A stretch of 64,000 nucleotides of DNA from Gammaproteobacteria bacterium (lineage in GTDB: Bacteria; Pseudomonadota; Gammaproteobacteria; SZUA-229). The stretch spans positions 32,472 through 96,471 of the forward strand of contig JADGFA010000009.1 in assembly GCA_016744065.1 (NCBI GenBank), given 5' to 3'. The translations under genes and the position numbers were made by a program. Shown here piece after piece: positions 53,368-63,288 of this stretch. A model generated the notes under the pieces. It saw nothing but the letters and a program-made list of their open reading frames with translations, had not been told where the DNA came from and did no database searches. Within the stretch, counting starts at the first letter, position 1, and each line of letters begins with the position of its first letter.

Positions 53368-54237
53368 ATGAAAAACACCTTAATCACATGTATTTTATTT
53401 ACTCTTTCCATTCTTGCATCATTTAATACTTATTCTGCTGATAAAATATTAATATTTTCTGCTATCCCCGATCAAAATCAATCGCAACTCAATCTACGCT
53501 TTAATAAAATTGCTAATTATTTATCTGAATCTCTAAATACTCCCGTCAAATATGTTCCTGTTAAATCTTATGCCGCAGCTATTACGGCATTTCGAAATAA
53601 TCAGGTTCAACTTGCCTGGTTTGGTGGTTTATCTGGCGTCAGAGCACGCTCACTAGTACCAGATTCTGAGGCCATTGCCCAGGGAGTCGAAGACACTAAA
53701 TTTGAAACTTATTTTATTGCACACCACAGTACGGGCCTTAAACCATCTAAGCACCTGCCAGAAAGCATCTCAGGAAAAGACTTTACTTTTGGTTCTAAAG
53801 GCTCAACATCAGGCCGCTTAATGCCTGAATTTTATATTCGTGAACAATTTAAAAAATCACCATCAGAATTATTCGATCATGTCGGCTTTAGTGGCAATCA
53901 TTCACGCACGATTGCACTGGTTCAAACGGGCGCTTACCAGCTAGGAGCCGTAAATTATAAAGTGTGGCAAAACGAATTAAAAAATGGAAAAATCGACACC
54001 CGTAAAGTAAGTGTTATCTGGAAAACACCCACCTACCCAGACTACCAGTGGTCTGTCAGGGGTGATGTTGATAGCGTGTGGGGTAAAGGTTTCAAAGATA
54101 AAATTAAACATGCATTAATTAGCATGAAAGACCCTGAGCTGCTTAATGCATTTCCTCGAAGCGCTTTTATTACAGCTAATAACGATGATTATTTACCTAT
54201 TCTGAATACCGCAAAAAAAATTGGCTTAATAGACTAG
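53368..54237 (+). CDS. Phosphonate/selenate-type ABC transporter, periplasmic binding protein
   Basis: The protein has 289 residues from the ATG at 53368. The signal peptide is MKNTLITCILFTLSILASFN, with cleavage near YSA. The mature chain is a PhnD-like binder: FSAIPDQNQSQLNLRFNKIA, VPVKSYAAAITAFRNNQVQL, AWFGGLSGVRAR, FGSKGSTSGRLMPEFYIRE and IWKTPTYPDYQWSVRGDVD. This particular variant (IPDQ, WFGGLSGV, SGRLMPE) is the one annotated elsewhere as a putative selenate transporter component; experimental support for selenate is weak, and phosphonate or another oxyanion is possible. It is the first of three genes for one transporter. Confidence 0.85.
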   Translation: MKNTLITCILFTLSILASFNTYSADKILIFSAIPDQNQSQLNLRFNKIANYLSESLNTPVKYVPVKSYAAAITAFRNNQVQLAWFGGLSGVRARSLVPDSEAIAQGVEDTKFETYFIAHHSTGLKPSKHLPESISGKDFTFGSKGSTSGRLMPEFYIREQFKKSPSELFDHVGFSGNHSRTIALVQTGAYQLGAVNYKVWQNELKNGKIDTRKVSVIWKTPTYPDYQWSVRGDVDSVWGKGFKDKIKHALISMKDPELLNAFPRSAFITANNDDYLPILNTAKKIGLID

Positions 54238-54406
54238 GCATTATTAATGCTATGAACATAAAGTCCTTTTTTTATACTACCGGGAACAGAACCAGAGAAT
54301 TCAATTTCATATCACATCTAGACATACCTCTACATCCAGCTCTTTGCTGGATTCAGAGTCACAAATTTATCACAATATTTTACACTCTAAATATACCCGT
54401 TAAAAA

Positions 54407-55066
54407 ATGATTCAGCTTAACTCTGCCAGTGTCACTTACAAAGGCAAAACTGCTCTCTCAGATATCACTCTGCATATTAAAAAAGGCCAGAAACTTGCCC
54501 TTGTTGGACGTAGTGGCTCAGGTAAATCTACCCTGCTAAAACTTCTCTATGAAAACCAGAATAAACTTAATAAAAATGCTGCACTTATTCCGCAGGAATA
54601 CGCTCTGGTACAAAACTTATCCGTTTTTCATAATGTTTATATGGGACAATTAGGTCGCAGATCTACCTGGTACAATCTATTAAACCTGATTAAACCTTTT
54701 CATGAACCTGTTACCCAGGTTAGCGACATACTGGAAAACCTGCAAATAAAGGACAAACTTTTTGAACCTGTTCACCAGCTCTCAGGCGGGCAACAGCAAC
54801 GCACCGCCATTGCCCGAGCACAAATGCATGATGGTGACTTCTTACTTGCTGATGAACCTGTGTCTTCCCTGGATGAAACCCAGTCTCAACTTGTGATGCA
54901 ACTATTATGTGAACAGTTCGAAACTGTTATTTTTTCACTACATGATATTGATCTTGCACTTAAGTTTTGTGATCGTATTATTGGCCTTGACCATGGTCAA
55001 CTGGTGATCGACACAAGCACCGACAGGCTAAATCGCTCAGACTTACTCAAGTTATATGAAAAATAA
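54407..55066 (+). CDS. Phosphonate/selenate-type ABC transporter, ATP-binding subunit
   Basis: The protein has 219 residues. Walker A is GRSGSGKST (34-42), the signature LSGGQQQRTAIARAQ, Walker B FLLADEPVSSLDE, and the switch His lies in FSLHDIDLAL. It is of the PhnC type in size and sequence. It starts 169 bases after the binding protein and overlaps the permease by 11 bases. Confidence 0.93.
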   Translation: MIQLNSASVTYKGKTALSDITLHIKKGQKLALVGRSGSGKSTLLKLLYENQNKLNKNAALIPQEYALVQNLSVFHNVYMGQLGRRSTWYNLLNLIKPFHEPVTQVSDILENLQIKDKLFEPVHQLSGGQQQRTAIARAQMHDGDFLLADEPVSSLDETQSQLVMQLLCEQFETVIFSLHDIDLALKFCDRIIGLDHGQLVIDTSTDRLNRSDLLKLYEK

Positions 55067-56549
55067 TTCAGCACCGATTTACCATCACTCACAACGCTGG
55101 AAAGTAAGCTGGTTATTTGTCTTCATCGCTTTTTTATGTAGTTTTTATTCTGATCTTGGTATCAATACATTTGAACCCATGACCGAACTGGGGCGATTTT
55201 TTTCAGGCTTGCTACACCCTTCTCTGGATAATATAAATAGCCCGATTAATGCTATATTACAAACCATCTCTTTTGCACTACTGGGTGTTGCTTTTGGTAG
55301 CCTGACGGGATTTTTTTTATCCTTATTATTTCACTGGAAATTCATTCGAATTATCTGCGCACTTATACGCTCTGTTCATGAGTTATTCTGGGCGCTCATT
55401 TTTCTACAGATATTTGGCCTTCATCCAATTACAGGCCTGCTTGCATTAGGGCTTCCATATGCCGCAACCTTTGCAAAGGTTTATGCTGAAATAATTGAAG
55501 AAAGTGACCACCGCGCCTATGACTCGATTCGCCAGAACACAGGATTAATTAGCGCATTTTTTTATGCTCGCCTGCCTGATTTATGGCCTCACTTTGTCAC
55601 TTATACCAGCTATCGACTTGAATGTGGCTTACGCTCAAGCGCAGTACTTGGTTTCGTTGGCCTGCCTACATTAGGCTATTATCTCAGCAGCGCTTTCTTA
55701 GAAGGCCAGTATTCAGAAGTATGGGCTTTATTAATTTTATTTTATATATTAATTGCCAGTATTCACTATTGGGTACGCCCCAGATTACTTCCTGTATATT
55801 TATTAATAGCCCCGTTTATTATTGCTAACGATAGTGTAATTTCGCTTGATAATATCACACGTTTTTTCACTCAGGATATTATCCCTTCTCCAATTAAAAA
55901 TGGAGAACCCTTCGATGCCCTCTGGCTCTGGTTTTCTGATTTGTTTTTTAATGAAGCCTTACCAGGTATTATAAACACACTCCTGTTAACTCAGTTAGCA
56001 CTGGTAGCCACGGGTATTATGGCTTTATTATTATTCCCTTTAATTTCTAATTTATTTTTTAATCGAGTCGAACGTTATGCTGGGCATATTTTTTTAGTTA
56101 TTATGCGCTCAACGCCTGAATATATTCTTGCTTTCATTCTACTAACGCTGTGGGGGCCATCTATGCTACCCGCTGTTGTTGCACTCACTTTACATAATGG
56201 GGCTATTATTGCGCACCTGATGGGCCGTTATAGTGAAAACCTCACTAACCAAAGTAATAATATTAAAGGTATAAATCTTTATTTTTATCGAGTATTACCC
56301 GAAATATACGGGCCATTTCTTGCTTTTCTTTTTTATCGATGGGAAATCATTATGCGTGAAACTGCTATTCTTGGTATTTTAGGTATCGCAACATTGGGGT
56401 TTTATATAGACAGTGCGATTGCAGATATTCGATTTGATAAAGCAATGATATTAATTTTCATTACCGCATTTCTAAATGTCGGCGTTGATATATTATCCCG
56501 TTATATCCGTTCCAGATTAAGACTGAAAACAACAGCCGAATGCTCCTGA
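55056..56549 (+). CDS. Phosphonate/selenate-type ABC transporter, fused double permease
   Basis: The protein has 497 residues and contains two PhnE-like permease domains in one chain (about 60-240 and 305-495). Each carries an EAA-type loop: NTGLISAFFYARLPDLWPHF with RSSAVLGFVGLPTLGYYL in the first, and GINLYFYRVLPEIYGPFLAF with RETAILGILGIATLGFYI in the second. Each half is preceded by about five hydrophobic helices. Most PhnE permeases have one domain and pair as homodimers; here the two halves are fused. It overlaps the ATPase gene by 11 bases. Confidence 0.92.
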   Translation: MKNNSAPIYHHSQRWKVSWLFVFIAFLCSFYSDLGINTFEPMTELGRFFSGLLHPSLDNINSPINAILQTISFALLGVAFGSLTGFFLSLLFHWKFIRIICALIRSVHELFWALIFLQIFGLHPITGLLALGLPYAATFAKVYAEIIEESDHRAYDSIRQNTGLISAFFYARLPDLWPHFVTYTSYRLECGLRSSAVLGFVGLPTLGYYLSSAFLEGQYSEVWALLILFYILIASIHYWVRPRLLPVYLLIAPFIIANDSVISLDNITRFFTQDIIPSPIKNGEPFDALWLWFSDLFFNEALPGIINTLLLTQLALVATGIMALLLFPLISNLFFNRVERYAGHIFLVIMRSTPEYILAFILLTLWGPSMLPAVVALTLHNGAIIAHLMGRYSENLTNQSNNIKGINLYFYRVLPEIYGPFLAFLFYRWEIIMRETAILGILGIATLGFYIDSAIADIRFDKAMILIFITAFLNVGVDILSRYIRSRLRLKTTAECS

Positions 56550-56569
56550 TTATATTTTAAAATATAATC
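56548..56569. repeat. Perfect 22-bp AT palindrome at the permease stop
   Basis: GATTATATTTT (56548-56558) is followed directly by its reverse complement AAAATATAATC (56559-56569). It overlaps the permease stop codon and immediately precedes the right copy of the direct repeat. It may be a weak bidirectional terminator or a protein-binding site. Confidence 0.5.
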
Positions 56570-56570
56570 T

Positions 56571-56585
56571 ATACAGTAACATCAA
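56571..56585 (+). repeat. Right copy of the 15-bp direct repeat
   Basis: ATACAGTAACATCAA is identical to 53184-53198 and in the same orientation. It lies between the permease stop and the end of the convergent gpmI gene. Confidence 0.8.
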
Positions 56586-56651
56586 GGCCTTTAACAACAA
56601 CCGAAACAACAAACTCACTTCAGTAAATAATTATTTCATACCGAACTTAAA

Positions 56652-58202
56652 CTAGCTTCCATAGGTTTCAAGCAATACACTCTGCCCTAACATCTCTGGC
56701 GGCTGCTGTAAGCCCATTAACTGCAATATAGTTGGCGCTACGCTGCTTAATCCCATACCTGTATTTAAACGCCAGTTTTCCTGATCAATAATCATACAGG
56801 GAACTGGGTAAACGGTATGCTGCGTATGAGGTTCACCCGTTACAGGATCAACCATTTCATCACAATTACCATGATCGGCCGTAAGAAAAACAGAATATTC
56901 TTCTTCTACTGCCACATCCAGTAAACGACCAACCTGTGTATCCATTGCCTCAACGGCGGCTATAACCGCATCACGTTTTGCTGTATGGCCAACCATATCA
57001 CCATTAGCAAAGTTAACCACAAGAAACCCATGTTCATGAGATTTTAGTGCTTTGATCATCGCGTCCGCCACTTCCTTTGCGCTCATCTCAGGACACTCAT
57101 CATAGGTTGCAACCTGCGGTGATGGAATCATGACTCGCTCTTCACCTGCCCAGGTCTCTTCACGTCCACCGTTAAAGAAAAAAGTGACGTGAGCATATTT
57201 TTCTGTTTCAGAGCAATGAAATTGCTTGAACCCTGCACGGCTCACAACAGAAGCCAGGGTTGTCGTTGGGCGCTGTGGTGCAAAAGCAATTGGTAATAGA
57301 AAGTGCGGATCATACTCCGTTAAGCAGGTAACGGTCACCGGCTCATATTTACCCCGGTCAAAGCCCTCAAAATCAGTTTGACTCAGCGCTGCACTTAACT
57401 GACGTGGCCTGTCATTTCTAAAATTGAAGAAAATAACATTATCATCTTCTTCAATTTTTTCCGCCTCTGGAAAGATGCAGGGCATTATGAATTCATCAGT
57501 AATATCTTTATTATAAGAAGATTCAATAGCATAACGGGCTGCCTCATGCTGCTCCCCTTGCAGATTGGCCATTGCATTAAAGGCAATCTCAGTTCTATCC
57601 CAACGGTTATCACGGTCCATAGCAAAATAACGGCCGCATATAGTGGCTATCGCACCACCCGCATCTTCTAATGCATCCTCAAGTCCCTGAAGATAGCCCA
57701 TTGCTGCCATTGGAGCTGTATCACGACCATCCGTGATCATATGCACAAGTGGTTTTACTTTGTATTTTTCACACATTGAGATTAAGGCCAACAAATGCTT
57801 GGTATGACTATGCACGCCCCCATCAGAAACCAGGCCAACTAAATGCATAGGGCGCTCATGTTTAACTGAGTCTTCCATCGCCGCAACCAGGGCCGCATTT
57901 TCAAAAAACTCACCACTTTCTATTGAGTCATCTATGCGAACCAGGTCCTGCCTCATAATAGTCCCACAACCTAAAGTAAGGTGCCCTACTTCAGAGTTAC
58001 CCATCTGACCACTGGGCAAACCAACTGATAGGCCTGATGCATCTAATGTTATATGTGTATTTTTAGAAAAATATTCATCTAACCGGGGAGTATTTGCTTC
58101 AACAACTGCATTATTGATGCGGCTTGGATTAACACCAAAACCATCTAAGATGACTAACACCGTTGGGCGGCGGGGGACACTACGCTTGCGCTTTTCAGCC
58201 AT
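56652..58202 (-). CDS. gpmI: 2,3-bisphosphoglycerate-independent phosphoglycerate mutase
   Basis: The protein has 516 residues from the ATG at 58202; an in-frame TTG four codons upstream is less likely. It interconverts 3- and 2-phosphoglycerate in glycolysis and gluconeogenesis. Metal- and substrate-binding motifs are VLVILDGFGVNPS (Asp20), catalytic Ser70 in GQMGNSEVGHLTLG, HSHTKHLLALI, ITDGRDTAP, VVNFANGDMVGHT and FLTADHGNCDEM. It is monocistronic. Confidence 0.98.
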   Translation of the reverse strand: MAEKRKRSVPRRPTVLVILDGFGVNPSRINNAVVEANTPRLDEYFSKNTHITLDASGLSVGLPSGQMGNSEVGHLTLGCGTIMRQDLVRIDDSIESGEFFENAALVAAMEDSVKHERPMHLVGLVSDGGVHSHTKHLLALISMCEKYKVKPLVHMITDGRDTAPMAAMGYLQGLEDALEDAGGAIATICGRYFAMDRDNRWDRTEIAFNAMANLQGEQHEAARYAIESSYNKDITDEFIMPCIFPEAEKIEEDDNVIFFNFRNDRPRQLSAALSQTDFEGFDRGKYEPVTVTCLTEYDPHFLLPIAFAPQRPTTTLASVVSRAGFKQFHCSETEKYAHVTFFFNGGREETWAGEERVMIPSPQVATYDECPEMSAKEVADAMIKALKSHEHGFLVVNFANGDMVGHTAKRDAVIAAVEAMDTQVGRLLDVAVEEEYSVFLTADHGNCDEMVDPVTGEPHTQHTVYPVPCMIIDQENWRLNTGMGLSSVAPTILQLMGLQQPPEMLGQSVLLETYGS

Positions 58203-58425
58203 TACTTTGCTCAATTCTCTCTATTTGTTGAGTACCTTATTTTCGGCACGTAGTATACCTGAAATCAGGCGCTTTGTGGGGAAGGATAGGGAATACCTGG
58301 CAAAGCACTGCATTGAAGATAAAAGTCACACAGGTATAAATATGACTTTTAAAAAATCTGCCGCACAGGTTAACGACAAATAACATCTGCAAAGCAAATG
58401 CTTACAGAATCAAATTACTGATAAC

Positions 58426-59319
58426 TTATAATTTAGGCCCGCTATCTTCTTCTGATTCAATACGATCCAGCTCACTTTCCATATCATCTTCTGACATGGC
58501 CTGATACCCGTCTTCTTCTGAATCTGTTTTTTTAATCATACGCGAAATAAGCAACCCAAGTTCAAATAAAACCCACATAGGTATAGCCAGCATAATCTGT
58601 GACGCCGGATCAGGCGGTGTAAGCAACATACCAAAAACAAATGCACCTACTATAATATAAGGTCTTTTTTCAGCCAGGCTTTGTGGCGTTGTTACACCAC
58701 CCAACACCAGTAATATAGTTGCTACAGGCACTTCAAACGCAATACCAAATGCAAAAAACATTTTCAACGTAAAATCTAAATAATATGTAATATCAGGTGC
58801 ATGAGTAACGCCATCAATAGCCATCGTCATCATAAAAGCAAAGACATTGGGCAACACAATAAAGTACGCAAACACAATGCCAATATAAAATAAAATAGCA
58901 CTGGAAATGATAAGAGGTACTGCAAGTTTTTTTTCGTGCTTATACAAACCCGGTGCAATAAAACCCCAGGCCTGAAAAATCAAATAGGGGAAAGCAGCAA
59001 AAATTGACATAATAAACGCCAGTTTAATTGGCGTTAAAAACGGTGAAATCACACCGGTTGCAATCATGTTGCCGCCTTCTGGCAAATTATTAACTAATGG
59101 CAAAGCCAGAATATGATAGATATCATTTGCAAACGAAAAAGCACCCAGAAAAATAACAAGAATAACCACAACACTGCGTAACAATCGATCACGCAACTCC
59201 ATCAAGTGACCAATAAAACCTAACTCTTTATTTTCATTACTACCTAAAACACCATCCTTAGCTGAATGATCTCCTGACGATTTTTTTTCTGAACCAGAAC
59301 CTGCCGATGACTCGCTCAT
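58426..59319 (-). CDS. tatC: Twin-arginine translocase subunit TatC
   Basis: The protein has 297 residues. An acidic/Ser-rich cytoplasmic start of about 35 residues is followed by the conserved GFIGHLMELRDRLLRSVVVI, then about six membrane helices with LTPIKLAFIMSIFAAFPYLI, FQAWGFIAPGLYKHEK and FGIAFEVPVATILLV. A long acidic tail (about 265-297) ends the chain. TatC recognises the twin-arginine signal. It overlaps tatB by 4 bases and is the last gene of the his-tat operon. Confidence 0.98.
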   Translation of the reverse strand: MSESSAGSGSEKKSSGDHSAKDGVLGSNENKELGFIGHLMELRDRLLRSVVVILVIFLGAFSFANDIYHILALPLVNNLPEGGNMIATGVISPFLTPIKLAFIMSIFAAFPYLIFQAWGFIAPGLYKHEKKLAVPLIISSAILFYIGIVFAYFIVLPNVFAFMMTMAIDGVTHAPDITYYLDFTLKMFFAFGIAFEVPVATILLVLGGVTTPQSLAEKRPYIIVGAFVFGMLLTPPDPASQIMLAIPMWVLFELGLLISRMIKKTDSEEDGYQAMSEDDMESELDRIESEEDSGPKL

Positions 59320-59759
59320 TGTGCTTTATTACTCGTGATATTTTCTACAACAGGCTTTACCTGATCATCTTCGGCAGTGGCGGGAGTAAAATCTTCTTCA
59401 ATAATGTCGTATTGAGGTTCTGATGGTTTTTCTTCTTCTGCCTCCATTAACTCTGGCGTCGTACCTGGGTCATTTTTATCGTCAAACTGATTATGATATT
59501 CAGTATCAATATAATCGGCGGTATCTGTTAATTTATCCTGTAACTCTCGAATCTGAACTTCCTGATTATGCAGCAAACGCTTCACTTCAGAAGAATCGAA
59601 TTCAGCTTCAACCTGAGATTTCATTCCCTCCATATAGCGCCTTGCTTTACCAATCCAGTAACCTACTTTTTGCGCTGCTTTTGGCAGGCGCTCAGGACCA
59701 AGCACTAAAAGCCCTAGCACCATGATTACAACCAACTCTAAAAAACCGACATCAAACAT
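59316..59759 (-). CDS. tatB: Twin-arginine translocase subunit TatB
   Basis: The protein has 147 residues. One N-terminal membrane helix, FDVGFLELVVIMVLGLLVLG, is followed by the hinge PERLPKAAQKVGYWIGKARR and a long amphipathic helix, then an acidic Glu/Pro-rich tail. TatB partners TatC in binding folded precursors. It lies 38 bases after tatA. Confidence 0.96.
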   Translation of the reverse strand: MFDVGFLELVVIMVLGLLVLGPERLPKAAQKVGYWIGKARRYMEGMKSQVEAEFDSSEVKRLLHNQEVQIRELQDKLTDTADYIDTEYHNQFDDKNDPGTTPELMEAEEEKPSEPQYDIIEEDFTPATAEDDQVKPVVENITSNKAQ

Positions 59760-59797
59760 TATGAATTAAAATCTTTGCATTAAATTACAAAAAGTAA

Positions 59798-60025
59798 TTA
59801 TGCTTTGTCCTGGTCTTTATTTTTGCTGGTTACTTCAGCATCAATTACATTGCTATCTTTGGTTTCAAGCGTTTTATCTGCATCTTTTTCACCATCTTTC
59901 ATCGCTTTTTTAAAGCTATTGATTGCAGAACCCATATCACCACCGATATTACGCAACTTCTTTGTACCGAATAATAAAATTACAATACCTAAAACTATAG
60001 CTAACTGCCAGATACTAAAACCCAT
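59798..60025 (-). CDS. tatA: Twin-arginine translocase subunit TatA
   Basis: The protein has 75 residues. The membrane helix in [20 protein letters not shown] is followed by [20 protein letters not shown] (amphipathic helix) and a short polar tail. It forms the variable-size export pore. It starts 34 bases after hisE. Confidence 0.97.
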   Translation of the reverse strand: MGFSIWQLAIVLGIVILLFGTKKLRNIGGDMGSAINSFKKAMKDGEKDADKTLETKDSNVIDAEVTSKNKDQDKA

Positions 60026-60059
60026 CTCTAATTCCTCTCACCAAATTTATTATGTTAAT

Positions 60060-60380
60060 TTACTTTTCAGTTCGTGAAGCTTTTTCTTCAAGACCTGATA
60101 AACCAAAACGCCTGTCTAACTCACTTAAAACAGCACCATGACTTAAGCCCTGATGCGCTAGTAATACCATAGAATGAAACCATAAATCAGCAACCTCATA
60201 TATCACTTTATCCGCATCTGCATCCTTGGCCGCCATCACCGTTTCAGTTGCTTCTTCACCAATTTTTTTCAAAATTGAATCCAGCCCCTGACTATATAAC
60301 TTTGCTACATAAGACGACTCAGGATCAGCCTGCTTACGCTCTTCGAGCACTTCAGATAATTTTGTTAATACGTCACTCAT
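60060..60380 (-). CDS. hisE: Phosphoribosyl-ATP pyrophosphatase
   Basis: The protein has 106 residues and an all-helical MazG-like fold: [36 protein letters not shown] and [20 protein letters not shown]. It performs the second step of histidine synthesis. Separate from hisI, as in Pseudomonas, unlike the fused HisIE of enterics. Confidence 0.97.
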   Translation of the reverse strand: MSDVLTKLSEVLEERKQADPESSYVAKLYSQGLDSILKKIGEEATETVMAAKDADADKVIYEVADLWFHSMVLLAHQGLSHGAVLSELDRRFGLSGLEEKASRTEK

Positions 60381-60397
60381 AAAATTAATACTTATCT

Positions 60398-60781
60398 CTA
60401 ATATATATCTTTGGGGTCTTTTATCACTTTATCAACACTAACCCATTCACCATTTTGCAATTTCCGATAAAAGCAACTTTCCCTGCCTGTATGACAGGCA
60501 ATACCACCCGTTTGCTCAATTTTCATGGTGATAACATCACCATCACAATCTAAATACAGCTCTTTTACCTTCTGTGTATGGCCAGACTCTTCACCTTTAT
60601 GCCAGAGCCTCTGCCGTGAACGGGAGTAATAGACCGCTTCACCCTTTTCTACCGTCAAACCGAGTGATTCTCGGTTCATCCAGGCAAACATCAGTACTCG
60701 GCCACTTACAGCATCCTGGGCAATAGCCGGCACAAGGCCATCATCCGTCCATTTGACTTGATCTAACCAGTTATCATTCAT
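60398..60781 (-). CDS. hisI: Phosphoribosyl-AMP cyclohydrolase
   Basis: The protein has 127 residues. Metal-binding Asp/Cys motifs are [19 protein letters not shown] and [34 protein letters not shown] is the substrate region. It catalyses the third histidine step. It lies 17 bases before hisE and 149 bases after hisF; that gap shows no gene. Confidence 0.97.
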   Translation of the reverse strand: MNDNWLDQVKWTDDGLVPAIAQDAVSGRVLMFAWMNRESLGLTVEKGEAVYYSRSRQRLWHKGEESGHTQKVKELYLDCDGDVITMKIEQTGGIACHTGRESCFYRKLQNGEWVSVDKVIKDPKDIY

Positions 60782-60930
60782 GGGAGTATTTTAACACAAA
60801 TCAGCGCGTTTCGAATTGCTAGTAATCGGCAAGCAAATTATAACTATTCCGACTATCTCTACACAACTTCAGGGCAAGACATAAAGCAGACTTACATTGT
60901 TCACGCCGCTGCCTAAAGGCTGTCAGGTCG

Positions 60931-61704
60931 CTACAATCTAACCTCTATGCCTTTTGAAGCCATGTACTGCTTGGCTTCTTCCACTGAATATTCTGCAAAA
61001 TGAAAGATACTGGCTGCCAGCACAGCATCAGCTTTACCCTTTATAATGCCATCTGCGAGATGCTCCAGGTTGCCCACGCCACCAGACGCTATAACGGGAA
61101 CGCTTACAGCATCACTAATAGTGGATGTTAAATCCAGATCAAAGCCCTTTTTTGTACCATCTCGGTCCATACTGGTTAGTAAAATCTCACCAGCACCATA
61201 ATCAACCATTTTTATAGCCCATTCCACAGCATCAATACCCGTCGATTTTCGCCCACCGTGGGTAAATATTTCCCAGCGATCCTGTTCCGTATCTTCACTT
61301 ACTTTTTTCGCATCAATGGCCACCACAATACACTGCGAACCGACTCGGTCACTGGCCTCTTTTACAAATTCAGGGTTAAAAACAGCCGCGGTATTAATAC
61401 CGACTTTATCTGCACCCGCATTTAACATCCGCCGCACATCCTTAACTTCACGTATACCACCACCAACCGTTAATGGAATAAATACTTCTTCTGCAACTTT
61501 TTCCACTACATGCATAATGGTGTCACGATCATCAGAGCTGGCGGTAATATCCAGGAAAGTAATTTCATCCGCACCTTCACGGTCATAACGGCGAGCAACC
61601 TCAACCGGATCGCCTGCATCACGGATATCTACAAATTTCACGCCTTTAACAACGCGGCCATTTTTAACATCTAAACAGGGGATTATTCTTTTTGCGAGTG
61701 ACAC
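60931..61704 (-). CDS. hisF: Imidazole glycerol phosphate synthase, cyclase subunit HisF
   Basis: The protein has 257 residues and a TIM barrel. The catalytic N-terminal Asp is in [15 protein letters not shown] and the second catalytic Asp in [10 protein letters not shown]; phosphate loops are [13 protein letters not shown] and [15 protein letters not shown]. It works with HisH, which feeds it ammonia, to make imidazole glycerol phosphate and AICAR. Confidence 0.98.
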   Translation of the reverse strand: MSLAKRIIPCLDVKNGRVVKGVKFVDIRDAGDPVEVARRYDREGADEITFLDITASSDDRDTIMHVVEKVAEEVFIPLTVGGGIREVKDVRRMLNAGADKVGINTAAVFNPEFVKEASDRVGSQCIVVAIDAKKVSEDTEQDRWEIFTHGGRKSTGIDAVEWAIKMVDYGAGEILLTSMDRDGTKKGFDLDLTSTISDAVSVPVIASGGVGNLEHLADGIIKGKADAVLAASIFHFAEYSVEEAKQYMASKGIEVRL

Positions 61705-61824
61705 TTCGTTTTTACCTTAATCATATGCACCTGAAAGGGTGCTTGTTGATTTTTTAAATGATCATTATTTAGAAATACTTAGATTAATAAATAATGACTT
61801 TGTTTCAAATTATAAAATATCCTT

Positions 61825-62565
61825 TTACTTTTCTTCCTGCTCATCAACCCATTTTTGTGCTGCAGTAAAATCCAGTGTACCCTCATAAATGGCTCGTCCG
61901 GTAATAGCACCTACGATTCCTTCATCTTCAACTTCTGACAATGCGATAACATCATCCATATTTGTAATTCCCCCCGATGCAATAACGGGTATATGAATCG
62001 CCTGGGCTAATTTAACGGTCGCTTCCACATTAACACCCTGCATCATTCCATCTCGAGAAATATCAGTATAAATAATCGCTTCCACACCATCTTCTTCAAA
62101 ACGCTGAGCCATATCAATCACATCATGGCGCGAAACTTTTGACCAGCCTTCCGTTGCAACCTTGCCATCTTTCGCATCAAGGCCAACAATAATATGGCCG
62201 GGAAAACCCGCACATATTTCACTTATAAAGTGTGGATCAGTTACTGCTTTTGTACCAATAATGACATAACGGACACCCGCATCCAGATAAGTCTCTATGA
62301 CTTTTTCATCTCGAATACCACCACCAATTTGTATTGGCACATCAGGATAAGTCTCAACAATTTCATGCACAACCTCTGCATTTACAGGCTTTCCTTCAAA
62401 TGCACCATTTAAATCAACCAGGTGCAGGCGACGACAACCAGCCTCTACCCATTTCCCGGCCATAGCAACTGGATCTTCCGAAAACACCGTATTATCCTCC
62501 ATAATTCCCTGACGCAAACGAACACAATGCCCATCTTTTAAATCTATGGCTGGTATAAGTAACAT
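61825..62565 (-). CDS. hisA: ProFAR isomerase HisA
   Basis: The protein has 246 residues and a TIM barrel homologous to HisF. The catalytic Asp is in [19 protein letters not shown]; phosphate loops are [14 protein letters not shown] and [15 protein letters not shown]; the second acidic residue is in [12 protein letters not shown]. It carries out the fourth histidine step. It lies 120 bases upstream of hisF in the operon. Confidence 0.98.
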   Translation of the reverse strand: MLLIPAIDLKDGHCVRLRQGIMEDNTVFSEDPVAMAGKWVEAGCRRLHLVDLNGAFEGKPVNAEVVHEIVETYPDVPIQIGGGIRDEKVIETYLDAGVRYVIIGTKAVTDPHFISEICAGFPGHIIVGLDAKDGKVATEGWSKVSRHDVIDMAQRFEEDGVEAIIYTDISRDGMMQGVNVEATVKLAQAIHIPVIASGGITNMDDVIALSEVEDEGIVGAITGRAIYEGTLDFTAAQKWVDEQEEK

Positions 62566-62646
62566 TATATTTTTTTCACCTTAAATGATTAACTAATTTG
62601 AAGCAGAAGCACTAATAACGACTCTCGACACTCGTCATCTAACCCT

Positions 62647-63288
62647 TTAACACCCATCCCATTGAGTGAAATTCCTTAATAATTGTAGACCATCCTGTGC
62701 ACTTTTTTCAGGATGAAACTGCACCGCAAAGACCTTATCTTTTGCAATTGCCGATACAAATTCAATCGCATAATCACTGGTTGCCGCAATTAACTCTGTA
62801 TCCTGTGGGTTCATATAATAACTATGTACAAAATAAAAGCGACTATCATCACCAATATCATGCCATAAAGGATGCTCAATCACCTGCTTTACATTATTCC
62901 AGCCCATATGCGGAATTTTTAATTTTTCACCCTGGTCATTTTTAAGATTTTTACCAAAAAAACGAACATCTCCCTCATACAGCCCCAAACAGTCAATACC
63001 ATTATTTTCTTCGCTATGGTTCAATAAAATATGCATGCCCATGCATATACCCAGAAAAGGCTTTTCTTTAGCCGCCACCAGAACAGCCTGCGTTAATTTA
63101 CGCGCCTCAAGCTCTCTCATGCAATCACGCGCCGCACCCTGACCAGGAAACACAACCCTCTCTGCACTTGCGATTGTATTAATATCAGATGAAATAACGA
63201 CACTCTGATCAGGCGCTACATGCTCAATCGCCTTTGCCACTGAGCGTAAGTTCCCCATGCCATAATCTATAACAACAATTTGTGCCAC
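62647..63288 (-). CDS. hisH: Imidazole glycerol phosphate synthase, glutaminase subunit HisH
   Basis: The protein has 213 residues and begins with GTG, sharing one base with the hisB stop (TAGTG). It is a class-I glutamine amidotransferase: nucleophile Cys82 in FLGICMGMHILL, the VVFPGQGAARDCM loop, and the His/Glu pair in FAVQFHPEKSAQDG. It supplies ammonia to HisF. Confidence 0.98.
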   Translation of the reverse strand: MAQIVVIDYGMGNLRSVAKAIEHVAPDQSVVISSDINTIASAERVVFPGQGAARDCMRELEARKLTQAVLVAAKEKPFLGICMGMHILLNHSEENNGIDCLGLYEGDVRFFGKNLKNDQGEKLKIPHMGWNNVKQVIEHPLWHDIGDDSRFYFVHSYYMNPQDTELIAATSDYAIEFVSAIAKDKVFAVQFHPEKSAQDGLQLLRNFTQWDGC

